This document shows, one piece after another, positions 16,482-26,640 of a stretch of DNA of 40,439 nucleotides (positions are counted from its first letter, which is position 1; each line of letters starts with the position of its first letter). Origin of the DNA: Pseudoxanthomonas suwonensis (GTDB lineage Bacteria; Pseudomonadota; Gammaproteobacteria; Xanthomonadales; Xanthomonadaceae); contig JAUNRQ010000021.1 of NCBI GenBank assembly GCA_030535605.1, positions 1 through 40,439 of the forward strand. The letters are read 5' to 3'. The notes beneath the pieces are model-generated. The model had not been told where the DNA came from. It saw only the letters and a list, made by a program, of their open reading frames with translations, and did not search any database. Both the position numbers and the translations under genes were made by a program.

Positions 16482-17042
16482 CTACAGAACCCGGCGCGCT
16501 CCGGTGTAGCGGCGCTGCCAGTAGCTGCCGTCCATGCGGTCCAGGCGGACGGTGCCGCCAGTGCTCGGCGCATGCACGAAACGACCGTCACCGACGTAGA
16601 TGCCGACGTGGCTGACCACCCCGCCGCTGCCGAAGAACACCAGATCGCCGGTGGCCAGTGCACTGGCGGGCACTTCCGGACCCTGTCGCCAGGCGGCCAG
16701 TTCGCGCGACGTGCGCGGCAGGATCAGGTCCAGCATGTCGCGGAAGACGTAATTGACCAGTCCACTGCAATCGAAGCCGCCTTCCGGCGTGTTGCCGCCC
16801 CAGCGGTAGGGCGTGCCCACCAGGCCGATGGCCCGCATCAACACGGCGTTGGCGGCATTGCTGCCCTCCAGCATCATGCTTTCCAACGTGTGGCGGGCGT
16901 TGCTGCTCACGGCCGATCCGCCCGTGGCCGGATCGGCCGGTTCGCTGGCGTGGACACTGCCGGCGGCGGCCAGCAGCAGGCTGCAGAGCAGCCCGGTGGC
17001 GCGCGGGAGGTGGCGTTGCGTGGTTGTCTGCTCTGGTGCCAT
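16482..17042 (-). CDS. NlpC/P60 family peptidoglycan endopeptidase, paralogue
   Basis: 186 residues from the ATG at 17042, chosen for the GGGGGAGC ribosome-binding site 8 bases upstream; a longer frame to 17153 would run over the divergent slyD promoter. Signal peptide core LLCSLLLAAAGSVHA. The catalytic domain shares GTPYRWGG, FDCSGLV, SHVGIYVG and FVHAPSTGG with the downstream copy and shows the same order, so the pair arose by tandem duplication. A short hairpin (GTCAGG-G-CCTGAC, 16469-16481) follows the stop. Substrate split between the two copies is unknown. Confidence 0.92.
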   Translation of the reverse strand: MAPEQTTTQRHLPRATGLLCSLLLAAAGSVHASEPADPATGGSAVSSNARHTLESMMLEGSNAANAVLMRAIGLVGTPYRWGGNTPEGGFDCSGLVNYVFRDMLDLILPRTSRELAAWRQGPEVPASALATGDLVFFGSGGVVSHVGIYVGDGRFVHAPSTGGTVRLDRMDGSYWQRRYTGARRVL

Positions 17043-17093
17043 CGTGGTGCTCCCCCGATAATGGCCGCGAGCCGGCGACCCTCGTTGGGACGG

Positions 17094-17121
17094 TTTGGCA
17101 GAGTGTTGCCAAAGTGGCAAC
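17094..17121. promoter_or_regulatory. Three alternating half-sites between slyD and NlpC/P60 genes
   Basis: TTTGGCA (17094-17100), TTGCCAAA (17106-17113) and TGGCAAC (17115-17121) form two overlapping dyads with spacers of 6 and 3 bp. The site is in the divergent promoter region of slyD and the NlpC/P60 gene, and is an operator candidate for a dimeric regulator. Confidence 0.45.
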
Positions 17122-17152
17122 TGAAAATCAACTACTTGCAGGCAATACCTCA

Positions 17153-17635
17153 ATGAAAATCGAGAAAGACCGCGTCGTGCGCTTCCATTACACCGTCGCC
17201 GAAACCGGTGGAGAGCCGGTGGAAAGCTCGAAAGACAACGGCCAGCCGCTGGCCGTGCTGATCGGCCACGGCAACATCATCCCGGGCCTCGAGAAGGCGA
17301 TGGAAGGTCATGAAGCCGGTGATGCCTTCAAGGCCGATGTCGCCGCCGCCGATGCCTACGGCGAGAAGCGCGACGGCCTGACGCAGCGGATTCCGAAGAA
17401 GCATTTCGGCAACGCGCGCCTGGCCGCCGGCCAGCAGGTCGTGCTCAACACCCAGTTCGGCCCGCGTGCGGTGACCATCCAGAAGGTCGGACATTCGGTG
17501 GTGGACGTGGATCTCAATCATCCGATGGCCGGCAAGGACCTGACCTTCGACGTGGAAATCGTGGAAGTGCGTGAGGCACAGCAGGAGGAGATCGACCACG
17601 GCCACGTCCACGGCGACGGCGGCCACCAGCACTGA
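17153..17635 (+). CDS. slyD: FKBP-type peptidyl-prolyl isomerase SlyD
   Basis: 160 residues. Residues 1-70 and 120-145 form the FKBP domain (MKIEKDRVVRFHYTV, GHGNIIPGLEKAMEGHEAGD), with the insert-in-flap chaperone domain between them (AYGEKRDGLTQRIPKKHFG and on to HSVVDVDLNHPMAGKDL). It speeds proline isomerisation, holds unfolded chains and, through the C-terminal histidine-rich tail (HGHVHGDGGHQH), binds nickel or zinc. The tail is shorter than in Escherichia coli SlyD and has no cysteines, so metal capacity should be lower. The start is the ATG that fits the family; upstream frame is intergenic. It is monocistronic, with a terminator after the stop. Confidence 0.95.
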   Translation: MKIEKDRVVRFHYTVAETGGEPVESSKDNGQPLAVLIGHGNIIPGLEKAMEGHEAGDAFKADVAAADAYGEKRDGLTQRIPKKHFGNARLAAGQQVVLNTQFGPRAVTIQKVGHSVVDVDLNHPMAGKDLTFDVEIVEVREAQQEEIDHGHVHGDGGHQH

Positions 17636-17664
17636 GGCAATCGGCGATCGGATCCGCCGGCCCG

Positions 17665-17690
17665 GACGGCCCGCCCACGCGGGCCGTCTT
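17665..17690 (+). terminator. Terminator after slyD
   Basis: GACGGCCCGC-CCAC-GCGGGCCGTC, ten perfect pairs, followed by TT. The T-run is short, but the stem is very strong and lies 30 bp after the stop. Confidence 0.65.
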
Positions 17691-17757
17691 CAAGGGCAGG
17701 CCACGGAACCGCCGGCCAGGGGTTTAAGCTGGCGCATCGCCCACGACCGTGAACGGC

Positions 17758-19023
17758 ATGTCCGACGCTTCCCGGCCCCTTGCTGCGCGGCCAACCCTGC
17801 AGGGCGAGCGGATCCTGGCCCTCGACGTGCTGCGTGGCGGCGCATTGCTCGGGATCTTCCTGATGAACATCGAGGGCATGGCCGGACCGATGGTCGATGC
17901 GGTGAGCGGCATCGACCCGCGCTGGCAGGGTGGGGACCGCATCGCCGACGCAGTGGTGCACTTCTTCGTCCAGGGCAAGTTCTACACGCTGTTCTCGCTG
18001 CTGTTCGGCATGGGGTTCGTGCTGTTCCTGGATCGGGCGCGCGCGGGGGATCGCGGTATCGGCTTGTACGTGCGCCGGTTGCTGGTGCTGCTGGCGATCG
18101 GGGTGCTGCACGGGGTGCTGCTCTGGTCGGGCGACATCCTCGTGGGCTACGCGTTGATCGGTTTCGGGTTGCTGGTGTTGGCCAACGTGTCGGCGCGCGG
18201 TCTGTGGTGGCTCGGGCTGGGCTTGTTCCTGCTGGGGCCGCTGCTGCTGTTGCTGGCGGCGGCAGGAATGCACGCGGCCGGGGAATCCGGACAGGCCATG
18301 GCCGCGGCCACCGCGCAGTCGCTGCAGGACATGGCGCAGGCGCAGCGTCTGGCCTACGGCAGTGGCAGCTTCGCCCAGGCAAGCGCCCAACGCGCCGCGG
18401 ACATGGTGATGATGCTGGCCGATCTGCTGATGTTCGGCGTGGTGTTGCTGGGGCTGTTCGCGATCGGCGCGGCCCTGCAGCGTGCCGGCGTGGCGGTGGC
18501 GGTCGACACCCATCGGGTGCTGTTGCGGCGGCTGCTCGGGATCGGGCTGCCGTTGGGCCTGGGGTTGATGCTGCTGTCGGTCCGGGTCTCGCCCGTCGTC
18601 TCCAACCCGCTGGTGCCGGCGCAGGCGACGGCACAGGCACTGCTGATGCTGGCGCAGCTGCCGATGGCGTTGGGCTATCTGGCCGCCGGTGTGCTCGCGC
18701 TGGACAGGTCGACGGGACGCCGTGCACTTGGCTGGCTGGCACCGGCCGGACGCATGGCACTGAGCAATTACCTGCTGCAGTCGCTGGTGGCCACGACCGT
18801 CTTTCATGGCTACGGCCTGGGCCTGTTCGATCAGGTCAGCCGGCTGCAGCAAGTGGAGTTCGTGCTTCTGGTGTTCGTGGCGCAGGTGCTGGCAAGCCGC
18901 TGGTGGTTGGCGAGGTACCGGTTCGGACCGGCGGAATGGCTGTGGCGCTGGGCGACCTACGGCCATCGGCCGGCGTTGCGCCGTGACGCGCCCTTGGATG
19001 GCTCCGTTGCGCCGCCGGCTTGA
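17758..19023 (+). CDS. DUF418 family membrane protein
   Basis: 421 residues from ATG 17758; a GTG nine bases earlier is possible and neither has a ribosome-binding site. The start RILALDVLRGGALLGIFLMNI is the acyltransferase-3-like opening of DUF418/YeiB proteins, and the C-terminal part (PAGRMALSNYLLQSL, then RFGPAEWLWR) is the DUF418 domain proper. Multiple hydrophobic segments (about ten) make it an inner-membrane protein. Function is not known; a transport or envelope role is usually suggested. A short charged, alanine- and glutamine-rich loop (residues about 175-205) is likely on one side of the membrane. Confidence 0.9.
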   Translation: MSDASRPLAARPTLQGERILALDVLRGGALLGIFLMNIEGMAGPMVDAVSGIDPRWQGGDRIADAVVHFFVQGKFYTLFSLLFGMGFVLFLDRARAGDRGIGLYVRRLLVLLAIGVLHGVLLWSGDILVGYALIGFGLLVLANVSARGLWWLGLGLFLLGPLLLLLAAAGMHAAGESGQAMAAATAQSLQDMAQAQRLAYGSGSFAQASAQRAADMVMMLADLLMFGVVLLGLFAIGAALQRAGVAVAVDTHRVLLRRLLGIGLPLGLGLMLLSVRVSPVVSNPLVPAQATAQALLMLAQLPMALGYLAAGVLALDRSTGRRALGWLAPAGRMALSNYLLQSLVATTVFHGYGLGLFDQVSRLQQVEFVLLVFVAQVLASRWWLARYRFGPAEWLWRWATYGHRPALRRDAPLDGSVAPPA

Positions 19024-19065
19024 CCGATAATCGACGTTTGGCGAAGAACGTGAACGGGCGGCACG

Positions 19066-20361
19066 ATGCAGGTGGAACGAGGTGATGGCGATGGCGGGCT
19101 GGAGCAGACAGCCGGCGACGACGTGGTGGTGGTGGGGGCCGGTGCGATCGGCCTGGCCTGTGCACTGGCCTTGCAGCAGGGCGGCCGGCAGGTCCGGGTG
19201 ATCGACGCCGGTCGCGTCGGAGGCGGTTCTTCGCACGGCAACTGCGGCACCATCACCCCCAGCCATGCGCCACCGCTGGCCGCGCCCGGCACCGTGCTGC
19301 GGGCGTTGAAGTGGATGCTCACGCCGGATGCGCCGCTGTACGTGGCGCCACGTGCCGATCCCGCGCTGTGGCGTTGGCTCAGCCGCTTCGCCCTGCGTTG
19401 CAACACCCGCGACTGGCGACGCAGTGCACTGGGCAAGGCCGCGTTGCTGAACGATTCGCGCACCCGGCTGGTCGACTGGATCGGCCGCTACAGGCTGGAT
19501 TGCGACTTCGTCGAAACCGGCGAGGATTACGTCTTCCGCACCCAGCGGGCGCTGGATGAGGAGCAGTTCGAGATTCCGCTGCTGCGCGAGCTCGGCGTGG
19601 AGGTGCTGGAGATCGATGGCCGTCGCTACGAGGCCGAAGATCCCGCGATGAAACCCGGCCTCGCCGGTGCGGTGCGCTTCACCGGCGATGCGGCGCTGCG
19701 CCCGGACAGTTACGTCAAGGAACTGGCACGCGTGCTGCGCGAGTCCGGCGGTCAGATCCAGGAGCATTGTGCGTTGCAGGCGCTGGTCGCAGAGGGCGAC
19801 GGCTATCGGCTGCAGACCAGCCAGGGCGCGCTGCATGTGCGCGAGGTGGTGGTGGCCGCTGGCGCGTGGTCGCCGCGGCTTGCCGCCGCGCTGCGGCTGC
19901 CGTGGCTGCGGCATGTGATCCAGCCGGGCAAGGGGTATTCCATCACCTATGATCGGCCCGCGCTGGTGCCGAAGCGGCCGTTGATCCTCAAGGAACGCTC
20001 GGTCTGCGTCAGCAGTTGGCCGGGCGGCTACCGCCTGGGCAGCACCATGGAGTTTTCCGGATTCGACGAAAGCCTCAACGAACGCCGATTGGCGGCACTG
20101 GAGCGCGGTGCCGCCGAATACCTGCACGAGCCGGTCGGCCCGCGCGTGCGCGAGCGCTGGTTCGGCTGGCGGCCGATGAGTCTGGACGACATGCCGTTGA
20201 TCGGACCGGTGCCGGGACGCGAGGGTCTGTGGCTGGCGACCGGACACGGCATGATGGGCATCGGCATGAGCGCCGGTACCGGCCAGCTGCTGGCCGATCT
20301 GGTGACCGGCAGGGAGCCGACCATCGACCCGGCCCCGTACGCGCCGGCGCGTTTCGCATGA
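19066..20361 (+). CDS. FAD-dependent oxidoreductase, D-amino-acid dehydrogenase (DadA)-like
   Basis: 431 residues. The dinucleotide-binding motif VVVVGAGAIGLACALAL lies at about 20-36, followed by the DAO-family pattern VIDAGRVGGGSSHGNCG and the C-terminal FAD-contacting GHGMMGIGMSAGTGQLLADL. The order and RPMSLDDMPLIGP match the DadA subgroup, which oxidises D-amino acids to keto acids and passes electrons to the respiratory chain. An N-terminal 18-residue extension before the Rossmann motif is longer than usual. There is no alanine racemase gene next to it, so the substrate is open. Its stop overlaps the start of gor by 4 bp (ATGA), so the two are translated together. Confidence 0.88.
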   Translation: MQVERGDGDGGLEQTAGDDVVVVGAGAIGLACALALQQGGRQVRVIDAGRVGGGSSHGNCGTITPSHAPPLAAPGTVLRALKWMLTPDAPLYVAPRADPALWRWLSRFALRCNTRDWRRSALGKAALLNDSRTRLVDWIGRYRLDCDFVETGEDYVFRTQRALDEEQFEIPLLRELGVEVLEIDGRRYEAEDPAMKPGLAGAVRFTGDAALRPDSYVKELARVLRESGGQIQEHCALQALVAEGDGYRLQTSQGALHVREVVVAAGAWSPRLAAALRLPWLRHVIQPGKGYSITYDRPALVPKRPLILKERSVCVSSWPGGYRLGSTMEFSGFDESLNERRLAALERGAAEYLHEPVGPRVRERWFGWRPMSLDDMPLIGPVPGREGLWLATGHGMMGIGMSAGTGQLLADLVTGREPTIDPAPYAPARFA

Positions 20362-21716
20362 GCACGCATGATTTCGACCTGATTGTCATCGGCGGTGGCA
20401 GTGGCGGCCTTGCCGGGGCATTCCGCGCGGCGGAACACGGCGCCAAGGTGGCGCTGATGGAACCACAGGCGCTTGGCGGAACCTGCGTCAACGTCGGGTG
20501 TGTGCCGAAGAAGGCGATGTGGTTCGCCGCGGAACTGGCCGGTCGTCTGCAGCAGGCACGGGCGCTGGGCTTCGCGGTGCCGGATGCGGCGCCGCTGGAC
20601 TGGACGGAACTGCTGCTGCGACGTGGCCGCTACATCGATGGCATCCACAGGGCCTACCGCGAGCGCCTCGAGACTGCCGGCATCACCGTGCTGCCGCATC
20701 GTGGCCGCTTGACCGGCATGCCCGGCGAGGTGGTCTGCGGCTCGTTGCAGTGGCGTGCCGCGCATCTGCTGATCGCCACCGGCAGTGAATCGGTGCGCCC
20801 GGACCTTCCTGGCGCGGACATGGCTGCGACCTCGGACGACTTCTTCGCCCTGCAGGATGCGCCGGAACGGGTTGCGGTGGTCGGCGGTGGCTACATCGGC
20901 GTGGAACTGGCGAGCCTGCTGCAGGGACTCGGCAGCCGCGTGGCGATGTTCGTGCGCGGCGACAGGCTGCTGGAGGGATTCGACGCCGAACTCACCGAGC
21001 GTCTGGCCGACGCCATGACCCAGGCCGGGGTCAAGCTGCAGTTCGGCACCAGTGTCGATCGGCTGGCCAAGGGCGATGCGGGCGGGATCGACGTCGTCAC
21101 CGGTGAGCAGGTGCACGCGGACTTCGACATGGCCCTGTTCGCGATCGGTCGGCGTGCCAACACCGCCGGCCTCGGCCTGGACGCTGCCGGCGTGCGCTGT
21201 GGCGAGCGCGGCCGGATCGTGGTCGATGACTGGCAGAACACCTCGCGACCCGACACCTACGCCGTGGGCGACGTTACCGCACAGCCGGCACTGACCCCAT
21301 ACGCGATCGCCGCCGCGCGCCGGCTGATGGACCGCCTGTTCGGCGGCCAGCCGGACTCGCGGGTGCGCTTCGAGCAGGTGCCGACGGCGGTGTTCTCGCA
21401 CCCGCCACTGGCGGCGCTGGGTCTGACCGAAGCGCAGGCCCGTGAGCGCCATGGCGAAGCCGTGCGCGTCTACCGTGCCGGCTTCCGGCCGATGTTGGCG
21501 GCGCTCGCCGACCATGGGCCGCGCAGCGTGTTCAAGGTGGTCTGTGCCGGCAGCGACGAGCGCGTCGTCGGCCTGCATCTGCTCGGGGAGGGGGCCGACG
21601 AGATCCTCCAGGGCTTCGCGGTGGCGATGCACATGGGCATGACCGTGGCCGACCTGCAGGCCACGCTGGCCATCCATCCCACCAGCGCCGAGGAAGTGGT
21701 CTTGATTCGTTCCTGA
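20358..21716 (+). CDS. gor: Glutathione-disulfide reductase
   Basis: 452 residues. It reduces glutathione disulfide with NADPH in the cytoplasm. FAD site LIVIGGGSGGLAGAFRA, redox pair C43/C48 in GGTCVNVGCVPKK, NADPH site VVGGGYIGVELAS followed by MFVRGDRLLEGFD, whose Arg after the second strand fits NADPH preference. The FAD-contact YAVGDV is followed by the dimer-interface His-Glu pair in HPTSAEE at the C-terminus. All catalytic residues are present. The ATG overlaps the DadA-like stop. The coupling of glutathione reductase with an amino-acid dehydrogenase is not a standard pathway pair. Confidence 0.95.
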   Translation: MSTHDFDLIVIGGGSGGLAGAFRAAEHGAKVALMEPQALGGTCVNVGCVPKKAMWFAAELAGRLQQARALGFAVPDAAPLDWTELLLRRGRYIDGIHRAYRERLETAGITVLPHRGRLTGMPGEVVCGSLQWRAAHLLIATGSESVRPDLPGADMAATSDDFFALQDAPERVAVVGGGYIGVELASLLQGLGSRVAMFVRGDRLLEGFDAELTERLADAMTQAGVKLQFGTSVDRLAKGDAGGIDVVTGEQVHADFDMALFAIGRRANTAGLGLDAAGVRCGERGRIVVDDWQNTSRPDTYAVGDVTAQPALTPYAIAAARRLMDRLFGGQPDSRVRFEQVPTAVFSHPPLAALGLTEAQARERHGEAVRVYRAGFRPMLAALADHGPRSVFKVVCAGSDERVVGLHLLGEGADEILQGFAVAMHMGMTVADLQATLAIHPTSAEEVVLIRS

Positions 21717-21783
21717 AGCAGGCGCGCCGGGGCAGGCCGTCGTCGCGGCCGTGACCTCAACATGCGGGCAACGGGAGCGCGCC

Positions 21784-21978
21784 ATGCGAGCGAACATCGG
21801 TTCCACCGATCGACTGATCCGGATCGTGCTGGGCATTGTCCTGATCGCTGCGGTCTTCTTCACGACGGCGCCGTTGAAGTGGGTGTTGCTGGTGGCCGGG
21901 ATCATCGACCTGGCCACGGGATTGCTGCGGTTCTGCGGCCTTTACCGACTGCTCGGCATCAATACCCGCGGCGCGTGA
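21784..21978 (+). CDS. DUF2892 (YgaP-type) inner-membrane protein
   Basis: 64 residues. It starts MRANIGSTDRLIRIVLG, the hallmark of the DUF2892 family, with two transmembrane helices (about 11-27 and 33-50) and the typical LRFCGLYRLLGI end with its conserved Cys. In YgaP this module is fused to a rhodanese domain; here it stands alone. GGGAG precedes the ATG. It lies 67 bp after gor and may be co-transcribed. A role in sulfur handling is only suggested by YgaP. Confidence 0.88.
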   Translation: MRANIGSTDRLIRIVLGIVLIAAVFFTTAPLKWVLLVAGIIDLATGLLRFCGLYRLLGINTRGA

Positions 21979-22075
21979 GCCTGCCAGTCCGTCGCGCACG
22001 CTGACCTTGCCCGCCGGCGCGCGTCAGGCTGGGCCCGCGGTCGCGTCCGGCGGCCTGCCTGCCTACACTGGGCGG

Positions 22076-22858
22076 ATGAATCCTTCCGTCTTCACCCTGC
22101 ACCGCGGCACGCTGCCGTTGCTGGTCAGCCTGCCGCACGATGGCACGCACGTGCCCGATGCCATCGCCGCGCGCCTCAGTGATGCGGCGCGCACCGTCCC
22201 GGACACCGACTGGCACATTGCCCGCCTGTATGCCTTCGCCGGCGAGATGGGGGCGTCGGTGCTGGTGCCGGTCTATTCGCGCTACGTGATCGACTTGAAT
22301 CGTGGCGAGGACGATGTCTCCCTCTACCCAGGGCAGAACACCACCGGCCTGTGTCCGCTGCGGCGATTCGACGGCGGCGCGGTCTACGTGCCCGGTCAGG
22401 AGCCGGACGAGGACGAGGTGCGCGCACGCGTGGAGCGCTACTGGCGCCCGTACCACGATGCCTTGCGCGGCGAACTGCAGCGCCTGCGCGAGGCGCATGG
22501 CCGCGTGCTGCTGTGGGAAGGCCATTCGATCCGCGGCGAGCTGCCGTTCCTGTTCGAGGGTCGGCTGCCCGACCTCAACCTCGGCACTGCCGACGGTGCC
22601 AGCTGCTCGCCGCAGGCGCAGGCACGCATCGAGGCGGCACTGGCCACGCAGCAGGACTACGACTGGGTCGCCAACGGCCGCTTCAAGGGCGGCCACATCA
22701 CCCGCCACCACGGCGACCCGGCCGGCGGCATCGAGGCCGTGCAACTGGAAATCAGCCAGCGTGCCTACATGAACGAGGACGACAGCTCGTGGGATGCGGA
22801 CAAGGCCGCGCGCCTGCAGCCCTTGCTGCAGACGCTGCTGCGCGCCGCGATGGGGTGA
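22076..22858 (+). CDS. hutG: N-formylglutamate deformylase
   Basis: 260 residues. It releases formate from N-formylglutamate, the last step of the five-step histidine degradation route. Pattern features: LLVSLPHDGTHVP near the start, TDWHIARLY, SRYVIDLNRG, GRVLLWEGHSIRGELPFLF in parts, and GGHITRHHGDP with the metal-binding histidines. The length is normal. The ATG is chosen because the frame upstream is unlike the family. hutH, hutU, hutI and the regulator are not beside it, and the HutD-family gene lies 4 kb away with other genes between. Confidence 0.92.
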   Translation: MNPSVFTLHRGTLPLLVSLPHDGTHVPDAIAARLSDAARTVPDTDWHIARLYAFAGEMGASVLVPVYSRYVIDLNRGEDDVSLYPGQNTTGLCPLRRFDGGAVYVPGQEPDEDEVRARVERYWRPYHDALRGELQRLREAHGRVLLWEGHSIRGELPFLFEGRLPDLNLGTADGASCSPQAQARIEAALATQQDYDWVANGRFKGGHITRHHGDPAGGIEAVQLEISQRAYMNEDDSSWDADKAARLQPLLQTLLRAAMG

Positions 22859-22882
22859 TGCGGATGCCGGTGCGTGAGCTCG

Positions 22883-23842
22883 TCAGCTCTCCAGCGACGC
22901 CAGCCACTCATCGTCCGAGCCTTCGTTGATGCCCTCGAACAGGAAGGTCGACAGGTAACGCTCGCCGGTATCCGGCAGCATCGCCAGGATCACCGATCCC
23001 GGCTCGGCATCCGCCGCGACCTGCAGGGCCGCGGCGATGGTGCCGCCGGCCGAGAGGCCGACGAACAGGCCTTCCTCCGCCGCCAGCCGGCGTGCGGTAT
23101 CGCGGGCAAGTGTCTCGTCGATACCCAGCACTTGATCGGCCACGTCGCGGTCCAGCACGTCCGGCACGAAGTCCGGAGTCCAGCCCTGGATCTTGTGTGG
23201 CTGCCACTCCTTGCCTTGCAGCAGTGCCGCGCCGGCCGGCTCGCAGCCGGTGATGCGAACCTCCGGCCGTGCCAGCTTCAGCATCTGGCCGACCCCCGTC
23301 AGCGTGCCGCCGGTGCCCCAGCCGCTGACGAAGTGGTCCAGTCGATGTCCGGCGAAATCCTGGAGGATCTCCGCCGCGGTGCTGTTGCGGTGGTACGCGG
23401 GATTGGCCGGGTTCTCGAACTGCCGGGCCAGGAACCAGCCGTGGCGCTGCGCCAGCTCGCGTGCGCGCCGGACCATGCCGGTGCCGCGCTCCGCCGCCGG
23501 GGTCAGGATGACCTTGGCGCCGTAGGCACGCATCAGCTTGCGACGCTCGATCGAGAACGTTTCGGTCATCACCGCGACGAAGCGATAGCCGCGCGCGGCA
23601 CACACCATCGCCAGTGACACGCCGGTATTGCCGGAGGTCGCTTCCACCACGGTGTCGCCCGGTTTCAGTTCGCCGCGGGCTTCAGCGTCGAGGATGATCG
23701 CCAGCGCCAGCCGGTCCTTCACCGAGCCGCCCGGATTGAAGGCTTCGACCTTGGCATGCAGCTGGATGCCGGCGGGCGCGAGCCGTTGCAGGCGGACGAC
23801 CGGCGTGCGGCCGATGGTGTCGAGGATGCTGTCGTGGCGCAT
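22883..23842 (-). CDS. cysK: Cysteine synthase (PLP fold-type II)
   Basis: 319 residues. It makes L-cysteine from O-acetylserine and sulfide. The PLP lysine is K42 in GGSVKDR, the substrate loop is TSGNTG at 69-74, and the phosphate-binding glycine loop is GTGGTLTG near 176. The C-terminal SAGG segment closes the active site. ATG 23842 gives the family length; an upstream extension to 23911 is not needed. Whether it is the CysK or CysM type cannot be settled by eye. It converges on hutG with a 24-bp gap and lies downstream of the terminator that ends the glsB transcript. Confidence 0.9.
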   Translation of the reverse strand: MRHDSILDTIGRTPVVRLQRLAPAGIQLHAKVEAFNPGGSVKDRLALAIILDAEARGELKPGDTVVEATSGNTGVSLAMVCAARGYRFVAVMTETFSIERRKLMRAYGAKVILTPAAERGTGMVRRARELAQRHGWFLARQFENPANPAYHRNSTAAEILQDFAGHRLDHFVSGWGTGGTLTGVGQMLKLARPEVRITGCEPAGAALLQGKEWQPHKIQGWTPDFVPDVLDRDVADQVLGIDETLARDTARRLAAEEGLFVGLSAGGTIAAALQVAADAEPGSVILAMLPDTGERYLSTFLFEGINEGSDDEWLASLES

Positions 23843-23933
23843 GGCAATTCCGGTGAGGGTGGGGGAATGAACGATTCTGCGCGAACCCGTCCGCGGGCGC
23901 AGCAGCGCCACCCGTCGCGCAGTGGTGTGACAT

Positions 23934-23958
23934 GAAAAAGGGCCGGCAGAGCCGGCCC
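23934..23958 (-). terminator. Intrinsic terminator after the GlsB-type gene
   Basis: GGGCCGGC (23940-23947), loop AGA, GCCGGCCC (23951-23958); the A-run at 23935-23939 gives a T-run after the hairpin on the minus strand. It lies 30 bp past the stop of the gene at 23988. Confidence 0.85.
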
Positions 23959-23987
23959 TTCGGGGAACCCGTCGGCGGTTGCCCGGG

Positions 23988-24263
23988 TCAGCGCTTCTTG
24001 CCCATGCCGCGCACCAGGCCGACGATGAACAGGATCAGGATCGCGCCGATGAGGGCACCGAGGAATCCGGCGTTCTCGCCCGGCCCGTACCAGCCGATTG
24101 CCTGTCCCAACCAGCTCGCGAACAACGCGCCGACGATGCCCAGCACGGTCGTCAGGATGATGCCCATGTTCTGGCGGCCGGGTTTGATCAGCCGCGCGAG
24201 GATGCCGACGATCAGGCCGATGAAGATGATGTAGAGCCAGTTGCTGCTGCCGAAGATTTCCAT
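23988..24263 (-). CDS. GlsB/YeaQ/YmgE family stress-response membrane protein
   Basis: 91 residues with three hydrophobic helices (about 9-26, 32-53, 65-84) and the family pattern GLIVGILARLIKPG near the start and GAILILFIVGLV near the end. The family is transglycosylase-associated by name only; members are small stress-induced inner-membrane proteins of unclear function. It lies 54 bp downstream of the M20 dipeptidase gene on the same strand and is followed by a strong terminator. Confidence 0.9.
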   Translation of the reverse strand: MEIFGSSNWLYIIFIGLIVGILARLIKPGRQNMGIILTTVLGIVGALFASWLGQAIGWYGPGENAGFLGALIGAILILFIVGLVRGMGKKR

Positions 24264-24317
24264 GACCTCTCCGAGAATGGGCGGGCGCGATGGCCCGATG
24301 GATGCTGCCGTCGAAGC

Positions 24318-25811
<1,494 letters not shown>

Positions 25812-26037
25812 GGCGATCACTCCTGCGGAAACATCAGCCGACAAGTTTATCGGCCCGGCCGTTGGCGTACCGCGACGGCCTTCTGGGAATTTTCCTAGAT
25901 GACGACGGGGCGCACGCCTATGGGATGCCATTGCCGCCGACGATAGGCTGTGTCCGTGGCTGGCGGCAGACTGGAACCGTCGCAGGGGAAGCCTCCACCC
26001 GAGCAACGGAAGCCGCGGACCACATGGAGGACGACCC

Positions 26038-26388
26038 GTGGAGACCCCACTGAAATCCCTGAAGCGCATCTTCCAGGCCTTGGCGCTGATGCTGGCATTC
26101 GCCGGTGCCGCTCTGGCCACGGAAACGGTCAACATCAACAGCGCCGACGCTGCCACCCTGGCGCGGGTGCTGCACAACATCGGCCCCTCCAAGGCCGAGG
26201 CGATCGTCAAGTATCGCCGGGAGCATGGTGGCTTCCGCAGCGCCGAACAGCTCGCGATGGTGCGTGGCATCGGGCTGAAGACGGTGGAGCGCAACGCCGA
26301 CCGCATTGTCCTGGAGGACAGTCGCGTCGCACCACGTCCCGCGCCAGGCCATCCGCGCCCGGCGGCCACATCGGGGGCTCGGCAATAA
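26038..26388 (+). CDS. ComEA-like helix-hairpin-helix DNA-binding protein
   Basis: 116 residues from GTG 26038, with GGAGG at a good distance before it. Residues 10-28 are a signal peptide (ALALMLAFAGAALA), then a double helix-hairpin-helix: VNINSADAATLARVLHNIGPSKAEAIVKYR in parts, and LAMVRGIGLKTVERN. This is the soluble periplasmic ComEA type, which binds incoming double-stranded DNA during natural transformation in gammaproteobacteria. A basic, proline-rich tail follows. No other competence genes lie nearby, so the role in uptake is inferred from the family. Confidence 0.9.
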   Translation: METPLKSLKRIFQALALMLAFAGAALATETVNINSADAATLARVLHNIGPSKAEAIVKYRREHGGFRSAEQLAMVRGIGLKTVERNADRIVLEDSRVAPRPAPGHPRPAATSGARQ

Positions 26389-26480
26389 CGGACGCTTTGC
26401 CTGCACAGGACCGTGCACGGCGAGGTCGACGGAGGAAGGGATTCCCGGTTGCATCGGGCGGAGCCCGACAAGGATGTATC

Positions 26481-26510
26481 GCGACCCGGGGCAGGGATGT
26501 CCCGGGTCGC
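26481..26510. terminator. 10-bp perfect inverted repeat between comEA-like and HutD genes
   Basis: GCGACCCGGG (26481-26490) and CCCGGGTCGC (26501-26510) with a 10-base loop, followed by CCTT. A strong stem without a proper T-run; a likely end point for the ComEA-like transcript. Nothing else is supported in 26389-26640. Confidence 0.45.
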
Positions 26511-26640
26511 CCTTCGTGGGGACACCAGAAGGTCCGGCGGGTGACACGGTGTCTACAGGCCGGGTGGGGCGTTCCTGGGCTGGCGGTCGGTCAGGCAACG
26601 CGTTGAATGGCACGCAAGATGCCGCGGTACAGTGCCGGGC

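Noticed and set aside
17518..20247. 909-codon minus-strand open frame
   Set aside because: It spans the slyD end, DUF418 and DadA-like genes antisense and reads as Gln/Pro/Arg-rich low-complexity; a GC codon artefact.
20028..21917. 629-codon minus-strand open frame
   Set aside because: Antisense shadow of the DadA-like gene and gor, without any known motif.
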